A stretch of 12,062 nt of DNA, taken from the NCBI GenBank assembly GCA_021815285.1, contig JAKAHE010000046.1, forward strand, positions 1 through 12,062, read 5' to 3'. The position numbers were made by a program, and so were the translations under genes. This DNA comes from Nitrospirota bacterium (GTDB lineage Bacteria > Nitrospirota > JACRHJ01). The notes below the pieces were generated by a model. The model did no database searches. It saw nothing but the letters and a program-made list of their open reading frames with translations, and was not told the origin of the DNA. Below are positions 6,041 through 12,062 of the stretch, piece after piece (positions within the stretch are counted from its first letter, which is position 1; every line of letters starts with the position of its first letter).

Positions 6041-6046
6041 AAACCA

Positions 6047-6075
6047 TTGAAATCCGTCCGGCAAACGGTTATAAT
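6047..6075 (+). promoter_or_regulatory. Sigma-70-type promoter for the diguanylate cyclase unit
   Basis: -35 TTGAAA (6047-6052), 17-base spacer, and a consensus -10 TATAAT (6070-6075). Transcription should start near 6082, leaving a leader of about 65 bases. A 6-bp inverted repeat (AAACGG 6063-6068 / CCGTTT 6079-6084) straddles the -10 box and could be an operator. Confidence 0.65.
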
Positions 6076-6140
6076 CAGCCGTTTTATGCGAGTTGATATT
6101 ATCCCTCTTCCTGGATGGCGGAGGGTTTGAGAGGATGTGC

Positions 6141-6167
6141 ATGACACATGGAAAAACATGCGAATGA
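6141..6167 (+). CDS. Possible 8-codon upstream ORF overlapping the cyclase start
   Basis: ATG 6141 encodes MTHGKTCE and stops at 6167, overlapping the first 20 bases of the diguanylate cyclase gene in another frame. GAGAGG at 6129-6134 lies 6 bases before this ATG but 13 bases before the cyclase ATG at 6148, so the visible ribosome-binding site suits the short ORF better. Its role, if any, would be in translation control. Confidence 0.25.
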   Translation: MTHGKTCE

Positions 6168-7176
6168 CGCAAACGTAAAGGAACTTCTCGACCTCCTTCA
6201 GGTAGCGCGCCTCGTTGTCTCTACCCTGAACCTCGACCAGGTTCTTGAGGCAATACTGAAAAGCGCCATGAAGCTTACAAAAACGAGCGCGGGCAGCATC
6301 GCCCTTTACAACAAGGCCAGGCATGAACTGGAGATGCACGCCCACAGGGGATTCTCGAAGGGTTTTATCGGAAACACCAAGTGGAAGGTGCGCCAGGGCG
6401 GGCTCACGGACACGATACTGAAATCCGATAAGCCTGTTGTCATATCGGACGTGGCTAAAAAGGAGTTTTTTACGAACCCCGTCGCTATAAGCGAAGGCAT
6501 AAAGTCGGTAATCTGCGTGCCACTGCTTTCAAAAGACGAGATTATCGGCATACTGTATGTCGATGATTTCACGACGAGGCGATTCGGCAAGAACGACCTT
6601 GAGCTCCTGTCCATCCTCTCCTCGTTCGCGGCAATGAGCATAGACCACGCGAGGCTCCACGCCAGGACGAGCAAGCTGGCCGTTACGGACGGGCTGACGG
6701 GGCTCTTCAACCACCGCTACTTGCAGCAGCAGCTCGGCAGGGAGGTTGGTCGCGCGGCCAGGTACAACGAAACCTTCTCGGTGATGATGATAGACATCGA
6801 CGACTTCAAGAAGATAAACGACACGCACGGCCATACATTCGGCGACAGGGCGCTGGAGAAGCTCGCGGAGATACTTAAATCATCCATACGCACATCGGAC
6901 ACCGCCGCGCGCTACGGCGGCGAGGAGTTCGCCATAATACTGCCCAAGGTGGAATCCGCCCAGGCGCTGGCCCTCGCAAACAGGATAAGAAAGCACATAA
7001 AGGATAAGTCCGCATCACTGATGAAAGGAAAAGGCGCCCTGACCGTCAGCATCGGCATATCGAACTACCCCAAGGACTCACAGAAAAAAATGGAACTGAT
7101 GAAGCACGCTGACAAGGCGCTTTACGAGGCCAAGAAACGCGGCAAGGACCAGGCCGTGGAGTACAGGGAGCTTTAA
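6148..7176 (+). CDS. GAF-GGDEF diguanylate cyclase
   Basis: A 342-residue soluble signalling enzyme that makes cyclic di-GMP from two GTP. An N-terminal helix leads into a GAF sensor domain (about residues 11-170, with VICVPLLSKDEIIGILYVDD typical of GAF). A short linker leads to the GGDEF domain: TDGLTGLFNHR (180-190), the metal-binding Asp in MIDIDDFKKIND (214-225), and the active site GGEEF at 257-261. The product-inhibition I-site RTSD (248-251) is at the canonical spacing of five residues before GGEEF, so feedback inhibition is expected. No transmembrane segment or signal peptide is visible. The GAF ligand is unknown. ATG 6148 is fixed by an in-frame TGA at 6142. It has its own promoter and is followed by DUF401 after 4 bases. 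Confidence 0.93.
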   Translation: MEKHANDANVKELLDLLQVARLVVSTLNLDQVLEAILKSAMKLTKTSAGSIALYNKARHELEMHAHRGFSKGFIGNTKWKVRQGGLTDTILKSDKPVVISDVAKKEFFTNPVAISEGIKSVICVPLLSKDEIIGILYVDDFTTRRFGKNDLELLSILSSFAAMSIDHARLHARTSKLAVTDGLTGLFNHRYLQQQLGREVGRAARYNETFSVMMIDIDDFKKINDTHGHTFGDRALEKLAEILKSSIRTSDTAARYGGEEFAIILPKVESAQALALANRIRKHIKDKSASLMKGKGALTVSIGISNYPKDSQKKMELMKHADKALYEAKKRGKDQAVEYREL

Positions 7177-7180
7177 GAAG

Positions 7181-8416
7181 TTGCATGACCTTTTAAAAAT
7201 CCTTCTCGTTTTCGGTCTTATAATAACCCTCCTGAAGTTCAAATGGCATCTGGGGGGCGTTATGTTAATCGGGGCAGCAGTCCTGGGCCTCCTGATGCGC
7301 ATGACTCCACTTGCCATCCTTGTTTCCGCATGGCACGCCAGCATAGATATTGAGGCCGATTCCCTTATCGCCGCATTCGCTCTCATCATGGTGCTGGAGA
7401 ACCAGCTCCGCACGACCGAGACGCTTAAGAAAATGGTGGAATCACTAAAGCGCCTCTCCGGGGACCAGCGCATCGTCATGGCGCTCATGCCCGCGATAGT
7501 CGGCATACTCCCGTCCGCCGGCGGGGCGTATTTCTCCGCGCCGATGGTGCAGTCCACGTCCGAGGGCGAAAACATCTCGCCCAGGCGGAAGAGTTTCATA
7601 AACTACTGGTTCCGGCACATCTGGGAGTATATATCCCCGCTCTACCCCGGCTTTCTCCTGCTTGTCCACATGTCCGGCGCGCGGATGGAATCCATCTTCC
7701 TGCACCAGATATTCCTTACGCTCACGGTCCTTCTGACGGGGGCGCTGTTTGCATTCCGGGGAGTGGGCAGGGGTAGACATTATACGTCCGGAAACGGCGG
7801 CGGGGAGGCGGTTTCCGGCGTTACAAAATCTCAGGACATCCGGACTCTCGCGGTTACTTTCTCGCCTATACTCGTGGTGATGATACTCGTAATGGTCTTC
7901 AAGATCGACATAGCGATAGCCCTGGGAGTAGTGGTCGCGGGCTTATTTGTTTATTTCAGATACGGCATCAAGAAGGTTTACCGCACATTCAGGGAAAGCA
8001 TCACATGGAAAAGCCTGCTGCTGGTATGGGGCGTTGTGGTATTCAGCGCCGTGATGCAGGACTCAGGCGCGGTCAGGACTCTGCCTGGGTTTTTCAGGGC
8101 GGAGGGCATACCCGTGCTTGCGATAATCTTTTTCCTGCCGTTCCTGGTAGGGATGATAACCGGGATTACCCTCGCATACGTCGGGATAACCTTCCCGATG
8201 GTCGTCCCGCTGATCGGCGGAACGCATGTGGACTTAGGGATGCTCGCATTCGCATACGCCGCCGGTTTCGCAGGCATCATGTTCTCGCCGGTACATCTGT
8301 GCCTGGTGCTCACGAAGGATTATTTCAAGTCCGACATTTTCCCGATTTTCAGGATCATGCTGGCGCCGGAGCTTATAGTCCTTGCTGTGGCGCTTGGCGA
8401 GGCGCTGCTTTTCTGA
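7181..8416 (+). CDS. DUF401 integral membrane protein (transporter-like)
   Basis: A polytopic inner-membrane protein of 411 residues with around ten hydrophobic segments. The stretches GILPSAGGAYFSAPMV and INYWFRHIWEYISPLYPG are the conserved signature of the DUF401 family as I know it, seen in archaea and some Gram-negative bacteria; the fold resembles anion/carboxylate permeases, but no substrate is known to me. A Gly-rich loop (about residues 195-212) separates the two halves. The start is TTG 7181, as no in-frame ATG lies before 7261 and GGGAG ends 10 bases upstream. It follows the diguanylate cyclase by 4 bases and should be co-transcribed. Its 3' end overlaps the opposite-strand reductase gene by 44 bases. 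Confidence 0.85.
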   Translation: MHDLLKILLVFGLIITLLKFKWHLGGVMLIGAAVLGLLMRMTPLAILVSAWHASIDIEADSLIAAFALIMVLENQLRTTETLKKMVESLKRLSGDQRIVMALMPAIVGILPSAGGAYFSAPMVQSTSEGENISPRRKSFINYWFRHIWEYISPLYPGFLLLVHMSGARMESIFLHQIFLTLTVLLTGALFAFRGVGRGRHYTSGNGGGEAVSGVTKSQDIRTLAVTFSPILVVMILVMVFKIDIAIALGVVVAGLFVYFRYGIKKVYRTFRESITWKSLLLVWGVVVFSAVMQDSGAVRTLPGFFRAEGIPVLAIIFFLPFLVGMITGITLAYVGITFPMVVPLIGGTHVDLGMLAFAYAAGFAGIMFSPVHLCLVLTKDYFKSDIFPIFRIMLAPELIVLAVALGEALLF

Positions 8417-9407
8417 CGCAGGCCAGGAACTCCTCTTTCGTCATGAATCTCCAGGTCTTCTCCACGTGATGGACAAGCCTCACCATCAGTTCGTTTAAAG
8501 GCGCGTCTCGCCCGAGTGCCTTGGCTATCTTCACAAGCTCGCCGTTCTGGTAGTCTATCTCCGAAGTCTCCCCGTTCTCGATGCTCCCGAGCACCGGCCC
8601 CTCGCAGGGACACCTTGAGAGCGACGCCACCGCTTCCATGAACTTCCGGGATGCTTCGTGCAGGGGCGCGTCGATAAGGTCGTGGAGGCTTTTGTCGTCC
8701 ATGTCCGGCAGCGTCTCGATGTGCACCTCCGCCTTCCTTATTATCTTCATGCCCTCCTTGAGGAGCAGGACAGCCGCCTCGGCCATCTCCGGGTCCGCGA
8801 ACGTGTTCTGCACCGTCTCGCCTATTATGCCGGGGATGCAGTACGGCAGGTTCAGCAGGAGACGCGTGCAGTTGAAGTGCGCTATTTTTTTACCGAGGCG
8901 TGTGCTGAAGGCCTTGGACATGAGATTCGCCACCATGTCCTCGCGCCAGCCGGGAGCGTCGTAGGCCTTGCCGATTACCATGTAGCCCTTGAAGTTTATC
9001 GTCACCTCCCCTGGGACGGCGCAGTTCGCTCCGAGCGTAAGGACGCATGTGACGATATTATCCCTGGGGAATACGCGGGCCACTATCTGCTCCGTCTTTG
9101 TGCCTTCCTGTATCGTAGCGACCGTCGCCTCGCGGCAATAGGGCAGGAGCCTCTCCGCCGCAGAGAGCGTATCCTGCACCCTTTCCGCCAATACGAGTAT
9201 GTCCGGCGCAAAAGGCGGATAAGGCGACATATCGACATCCACAGATATTACCCTCCCGTCCCAGACCTGGCGCACCGTAAGAATTTTTTCGTAGACCCGC
9301 TCTATCTTTTCCGGAGGGCCCAGCAGGCATACTTCTTCGCCCGCCTCGGAGAGCAGGGCCGCTATCGCGCATCCCGGAGGCGTTATCCCTGAGACGGCTA
9401 CTTTCAT
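8373..9407 (-). CDS. Divergent ketopantoate reductase-family protein (PanE/ApbA-like)
   Basis: A 344-residue two-domain oxidoreductase-type protein. The C-terminal half has the family feature SEIDYQNGELVKIAKALGRDAPLNE (282-306), matching the TEIDYING stretch of PanE, and NLPYCIPG near 186-193. The N-terminal Rossmann loop is degenerate: SGITPPGCAIA (6-16) instead of GxGxxG. By alignment from memory to E. coli PanE, N98, K176, N184 and S244 become Glu101, Arg182, Cys190 and Pro271, while N180 and E256 are kept as Asn186 and Glu283. It may therefore not reduce ketopantoate, and I withhold the symbol panE despite panC nearby. ATG 9407 has AAGGAG 5 bases upstream. It lies 13 bases after maf and is last in the hemB-abh-maf series. 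Confidence 0.75.
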   Translation of the reverse strand: MKVAVSGITPPGCAIAALLSEAGEEVCLLGPPEKIERVYEKILTVRQVWDGRVISVDVDMSPYPPFAPDILVLAERVQDTLSAAERLLPYCREATVATIQEGTKTEQIVARVFPRDNIVTCVLTLGANCAVPGEVTINFKGYMVIGKAYDAPGWREDMVANLMSKAFSTRLGKKIAHFNCTRLLLNLPYCIPGIIGETVQNTFADPEMAEAAVLLLKEGMKIIRKAEVHIETLPDMDDKSLHDLIDAPLHEASRKFMEAVASLSRCPCEGPVLGSIENGETSEIDYQNGELVKIAKALGRDAPLNELMVRLVHHVEKTWRFMTKEEFLACVRKAAPRQAPQQGL

Positions 9408-9420
9408 AAACGCTCCTTGA

Positions 9421-9990
9421 TTATAAACATTCTTTTATAAGCTCGGAGAGGCGCGGGAGAGGAAGCCCCACGACGTTGAAAAAACATCCGCGTATACCGC
9501 TTACGTATACCGAAAAAAGCCCCTGTATCCCGTAGGCCCCGGCCTTGTCCATCGGCTCCCCCGTTTTCACATAGTCGTCTATCTCGCTTCCGGAGAGAGG
9601 CTTCACGGTGACCGCCGTCCTCTCGACGGCGCTCGCTATGCGCCCAGTCCCGGCATCGGCAATGGCTATCCCCGTCAGGACTTCGTGAGTTCTCCCGGAG
9701 ATAAGCTTCAGCATCCGTATCGCCTCTGCTTTCGACGCGGGTTTGCCAAAAATCATACCGTCCACCACCACGACCGTATCCGCACCCAGCACCACTCCCT
9801 TTCTGTGCCTCGCCGCGATTGTCTGCGCCTTCAGTATCGCAAGGCGTCTTACGTGCTCCCTGGGCGGCTCGCCCGGCAGGGGGGATTCATCCGCATGGGC
9901 TGGTTCGACCCTGAAGGGTATCCCGGCGAGCTTAAGAAGCTCACGCCGGCGCGGCGATGCGGAGGCGAGAATGATCCTTTTCGTGTTCAT
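9421..9990 (-). CDS. maf: Maf-family nucleoside triphosphate pyrophosphatase
   Basis: Maf proteins hydrolyse non-canonical or pyrimidine NTPs (dTTP/UTP for the YhdE type) to monophosphates and affect septum formation when overproduced. It has 189 residues, the usual size. Motifs: LASASPRRRELLK at 8-20 with the SxRR substrate-binding signature, ADESP at 33-37, VVLGADTVVVVDGMIFGKPAS at 67-86 with Asp71 as the likely catalytic residue, and YGIQGLFSVYVSGIRGCFFNVVGLPL near the end. It starts 3 bases after the alpha/beta hydrolase stop and is presumably co-transcribed. Confidence 0.93.
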   Translation of the reverse strand: MNTKRIILASASPRRRELLKLAGIPFRVEPAHADESPLPGEPPREHVRRLAILKAQTIAARHRKGVVLGADTVVVVDGMIFGKPASKAEAIRMLKLISGRTHEVLTGIAIADAGTGRIASAVERTAVTVKPLSGSEIDDYVKTGEPMDKAGAYGIQGLFSVYVSGIRGCFFNVVGLPLPRLSELIKECL

Positions 9991-9993
9991 TAC

Positions 9994-10740
9994 TCAGCGC
10001 CCTTCAAAAAAACTTGTTGCTATCTCGTTGAATTCTTCCGGCCTGTCCACGTAGGGCAGATGTCCGGCGCCCTCCATTATCCTGAGACGCGCGCCGGGTA
10101 TCGCGCGGGCGAATATTTCCGCATACGAAGGCGGGATTACCCTGTCCCCGCTGCCCCAGATTACAAGCGTCGGCGCCTTTATCTTCGGGAGTTCCGGCTC
10201 GACGTCCGGGATAAGACCTCCGGCTTCGCGCATACTCTTTATCGTATCGACGGCCTTTGCCAATTCGCCGGAGGCCGCGGCTGAAAGCGGCCCCCCGGAA
10301 ACACTCCTGTAATAATTTTCCACCTCCCGCAGGACTTCGTCCACCGTCATCGGCATACTGCCAGGCCTGTATACGCCTGCGGGAGAGACAAGCGCCAGCC
10401 GCTCGACAAGCTCCGGATATTCAGCCGCCAGCCACAGCGCGGCCCAGCCGCCCATGGAGCTTCCGAGAACGGATACGCTGTCGATTTTTAAAAACCTGAG
10501 GAATTGGAACAGGAAACGCGCATAATCCCGGACGCTTTGTATCTCCGGGCCGCGCGCGGAGCCGCCGAAGCCCGGCAGGTCTGGAACTATCACCCTGAAG
10601 CGCCCGGAGAGAGCGCCGGACTGGCGGTGCCAGAGCTTTGCGGTTGCGCCAGCGCCGTGCAGGAGCAGGAGCGGCTTTCCATTGCCGCCTTCGTAGTATC
10701 GGACGCTGCGTCCGTTTATTGTGATGTCGTATCTGGTCAA
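9994..10740 (-). CDS. Alpha/beta hydrolase
   Basis: A 248-residue cytoplasmic alpha/beta-hydrolase-fold protein with no signal peptide. It shows the oxyanion-hole region LLLLHGAG (24-31), the nucleophile elbow GSSMG with Ser95, and the probable acid and base Asp199 (WGSGDRVIP) and His227 (GAGHLPYVDRP), so the triad is complete. A helical cap occupies about 120-185. The substrate cannot be read from sequence; esterase, lactonase and C-C hydrolase members share this layout. The start is TTG 10740 (TTG ACC AGA TAC), since no in-frame ATG lies near the N-terminus; the Shine-Dalgarno is weak and the 14-bp palindrome ends only 6 bases upstream. Confidence 0.87.
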   Translation of the reverse strand: MTRYDITINGRSVRYYEGGNGKPLLLLHGAGATAKLWHRQSGALSGRFRVIVPDLPGFGGSARGPEIQSVRDYARFLFQFLRFLKIDSVSVLGSSMGGWAALWLAAEYPELVERLALVSPAGVYRPGSMPMTVDEVLREVENYYRSVSGGPLSAAASGELAKAVDTIKSMREAGGLIPDVEPELPKIKAPTLVIWGSGDRVIPPSYAEIFARAIPGARLRIMEGAGHLPYVDRPEEFNEIATSFFEGR

Positions 10741-10746
10741 GACACC

Positions 10747-10778
10747 GTTACTTTCTTTTCACAAGAAAAGAAAGTAAC
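10747..10778. repeat. Perfect 14-bp palindromic hairpin between hemB and the hydrolase gene
   Basis: 10747-10760 and 10765-10778 are perfect inverted repeats (GTTACTTTCTTTTC / GAAAAGAAAGTAAC) with a 4-base loop, ACAA. On the minus strand it lies between the hemB stop and the hydrolase start. There is no T tract after the stem on the minus strand, so it is not a canonical terminator there. I recall similar palindromes, giving the spurious peptide VTFFxxxKKVTK, scattered in many bacterial genomes, so a dispersed REP-like element is likely. Confidence 0.75.
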
Positions 10779-10804
10779 CAAATAAAAGTGGAACAGCTTA
10801 TCTT

Positions 10805-11779
10805 TTACCGGTTTAATATCTCCGCCGCCTCTTTGGCGAAATACGTTATTATTATGTCCGCCCCCGCGCGTTTTATGCCGATGAGAGATTCCATCATGGC
10901 GCGCCTGCCGTCCATCCAGCCGAGCTTCTCCGCCGCCTTTATCATGGAGAACTCGCCCGAGACGTTATACGCCGCGATTGGGAGGTCGGTATTATCGCGC
11001 AGGCGGCAGATTATGTCGAGATAAGGCAGCGCCGGCTTTACCATGACAATGTCCGCGCCTTCGTCGATGTCGAGCTCCGCCTCGCGCAGGGCCTCGCGCG
11101 CGTTGGCGGGGTCCATCTGGTGGCTGCGCCTGTCGCCGTACGCGGGGGTGGATTCGGCGGCCTCGCGGAAAGGCCCGTAAAAAGACGAGGCGTATTTAAC
11201 GGCATAAGACATTATGGGCGTGCCGGAGAATCCGGAGTCGTCGAGAGCCTCGCGTATTGCGCCCACGCGCCCGTCCATCATGTCGGATGGAGCGACGATG
11301 TCCGCGCCCGCCCTTGCATGGGAAAGCGCCTCCTTGCAGAGCAGTTCGACGGTCGGGTCGTTCAATATCTCGCCGTTCTCGACAATTCCGCAATGACCGT
11401 GGTCGGTATATTCGCACAGGCAGACGTCCGTTACCACCATGAGATCCGGCACGGCGTCCTTTATCGCGCGCACGGCCTGCTGGACTATGCCGTCTTCGGC
11501 GTACGCCTCGGAGCCACGCGAGTCCTTGGTCTCCGGGATTCCGAAAAGGAGCACGGCGGGGATGCCAAGCGAGAACGTCTCTTTTGCATCCCGCACGATG
11601 TTATCCACGGACTGCTGGAAATTCCCCGGCATCGAGGATATTTCCTTCTTGACGTTCTTCCCGTGCGCAACGAATAGAGGATAGATGAAATCGTCCGGTG
11701 AAAGCGCAGTCTCGCGCACTATCCTCCTTATCGTTTCGTTCGAGCGCATCCTCCTCGCGCGGTATTGAGGAAAGAACAT
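10805..11779 (-). CDS. hemB: Delta-aminolevulinic acid dehydratase (porphobilinogen synthase)
   Basis: HemB condenses two 5-aminolevulinate molecules to porphobilinogen, the first common step to haem, sirohaem and cobalamin. It has 324 residues, the standard length. The zinc-site signature CLCEYTDHGHCG gives Cys120, Cys122 and Cys130, so this is the zinc-dependent form rather than the Asp-rich magnesium-only form. The two Schiff-base lysines are Lys195 (MSYAVKYASSFYGPFR) and Lys248 (VMVKPALPYLD). PSDMMDGRVGAIR and QMDPANAREALRE are further family stretches. ATG 11779 has CGGAGG 6 bases upstream, a strong ribosome-binding site. It follows the DUF3467 gene by 66 bases and leads toward abh-maf. 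Confidence 0.97.
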   Translation of the reverse strand: MFFPQYRARRMRSNETIRRIVRETALSPDDFIYPLFVAHGKNVKKEISSMPGNFQQSVDNIVRDAKETFSLGIPAVLLFGIPETKDSRGSEAYAEDGIVQQAVRAIKDAVPDLMVVTDVCLCEYTDHGHCGIVENGEILNDPTVELLCKEALSHARAGADIVAPSDMMDGRVGAIREALDDSGFSGTPIMSYAVKYASSFYGPFREAAESTPAYGDRRSHQMDPANAREALREAELDIDEGADIVMVKPALPYLDIICRLRDNTDLPIAAYNVSGEFSMIKAAEKLGWMDGRRAMMESLIGIKRAGADIIITYFAKEAAEILNR

Positions 11780-11845
11780 TTAAAACCTCCGTGAAATCTG
11801 TATGGAACGGGAACAAAAAACCGCCCGTTTATTCCCGGCCCCGGC
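11780..11845 (-). other. Gap between the DUF3467 gene and hemB
   Basis: These 66 bases hold the hemB Shine-Dalgarno (CCTCC at 11786-11790 on the plus strand). A six-T run on the minus strand (11815-11820) follows a GC-rich stretch, but the best stems I find are weak. I see no convincing promoter or terminator here, so hemB may be read through from upstream. Confidence 0.4.
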
Positions 11846-12062
11846 CTAATGCACCGTGGTCTTCTGCCCGGGCATCTGAAGTGGCGACTGTATCTCTCCG
11901 AACTGCCTCTCATACCCGGCGATATTCTCCGCGAGCGCGGCAAGAAACTGCTTCGCATGCACAGGATTGGTTATAATCCGCGCACGCACGACGGCGGCAT
12001 CCTTACCCGGCAGAACCGCAGCGAAATCGAATATGAACTCGTTGGGGTTATGCACTATGCTG
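11846..12062 (-). CDS. DUF3467 family protein (partial at window edge)
   Basis: A small protein whose visible part, HNPNEFIFDFAAVLPG...RIITNPVHAKQFLAALAENIAGYERQFGEI, matches my memory of DUF3467: an EFxxDF strand, a middle RIIxxPxHAK element and a C-terminal YExxFGxI helix. Function is unknown in the family. A GTG at 12055 could serve as a start, but family members carry further residues before the HxPxEF strand and the frame stays open to the end of the window, so the true start probably lies beyond 12062. A short polar tail (QMPGQKTTVH) closes it. Confidence 0.75.
   Translation of the reverse strand, partial: SIVHNPNEFIFDFAAVLPGKDAAVVRARIITNPVHAKQFLAALAENIAGYERQFGEIQSPLQMPGQKTTVH

Noticed and set aside
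8658..9392. A 244-codon plus-strand frame opposite the reductase-like gene
   Set aside because: Its Arg/Tyr/His-rich composition is typical of the strand opposite a GC-rich gene; the minus-strand protein has family motifs and a strong Shine-Dalgarno.
8373..9407. Naming this gene panE because panC is in the same window
   Set aside because: The genes are in different operons and the protein lacks several residues needed for ketopantoate reduction, so the symbol would overstate the evidence.
10504..10785. A plus-strand reading frame ending in VTFFSQEKKVTK
   Set aside because: It lies opposite the alpha/beta hydrolase gene and its last residues are just the translated palindrome, a well-known source of spurious ORFs.
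11805..11845. Intrinsic terminator after the DUF3467 gene, suggested by TTTTTT on the minus strand
   Set aside because: No stem of useful length sits directly before the T run; the best pairing (CGGGAA with TTCCCG) encloses the run instead of preceding it.
1..12062. CRISPR array, tRNA, rRNA or insertion sequence
   Set aside because: No regularly spaced repeats, cloverleaf-like sequence, rRNA-like stretch or transposase motif was seen; almost all bases are covered by identified genes.

Overview
The window looks like chromosomal DNA of a Gram-negative bacterium with a mid-50s G+C content (judged by eye). It carries housekeeping biosynthesis genes plus the edge of a phage-derived block at the left end. 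Two genes of the futalosine (alternative) menaquinone pathway, a GAF-GGDEF diguanylate cyclase, a DUF401 membrane protein and a DUF3467 protein are a mix I associate with Desulfobacterota, Nitrospirota or related anaerobic lineages. That placement is inference; there is no rRNA or other phylogenetic marker.

Layout. (1) 1-1723, minus strand: a compact late-gene-type phage module. In transcription order it holds a Cys-rich protein whose sigma-region-4-like helix-turn-helix half lies in another frame (apparent frameshift), a Lys/Ala-rich basic protein with its own strong Shine-Dalgarno, a four-cysteine zinc ribbon, a 107-residue protein in the usual small-terminase position, and the N-terminal ATPase part of a large terminase that runs off the window. 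(2) 1831-4630, minus strand: mqnB, mqnD and an MFS exporter, tightly packed (4-base overlap, then an 8-base gap) and led by a recognisable promoter. (3) 4631-4749: a divergent promoter region with mirror-image -35 boxes and a small palindrome between them. (4) 4750-8416, plus strand: folK and panC overlapping, then a second promoter driving a diguanylate cyclase and, 4 bases on, a DUF401 membrane protein. (5) 8373-12062, minus strand, read right to left: DUF3467 protein (partial), hemB, an alpha/beta hydrolase, maf, and a divergent ketopantoate-reductase-family protein whose 3' end overlaps the DUF401 gene tail to tail.

Functionally, the core is cofactor supply: menaquinone (MqnB makes dehypoxanthine futalosine; MqnD makes 1,4-dihydroxy-6-naphthoate after the MqnC step, encoded elsewhere), folate (FolK), pantothenate/CoA (PanC) and tetrapyrroles (HemB), plus nucleotide-pool housekeeping (Maf). 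The c-di-GMP enzyme and the DUF401 protein form a separate two-gene unit.

The points most worth a second look are the apparently leaderless folK transcript, the reductase-family protein lacking several catalytic residues of PanE, the split helix-turn-helix gene, the hairpin that would bury the Shine-Dalgarno of the first phage gene, and a perfect 14-bp palindrome between hemB and the hydrolase gene. I see no CRISPR array, tRNA, rRNA, insertion sequence or recognisable new defence system. Family assignments and residue comparisons come from memory, without database searches.
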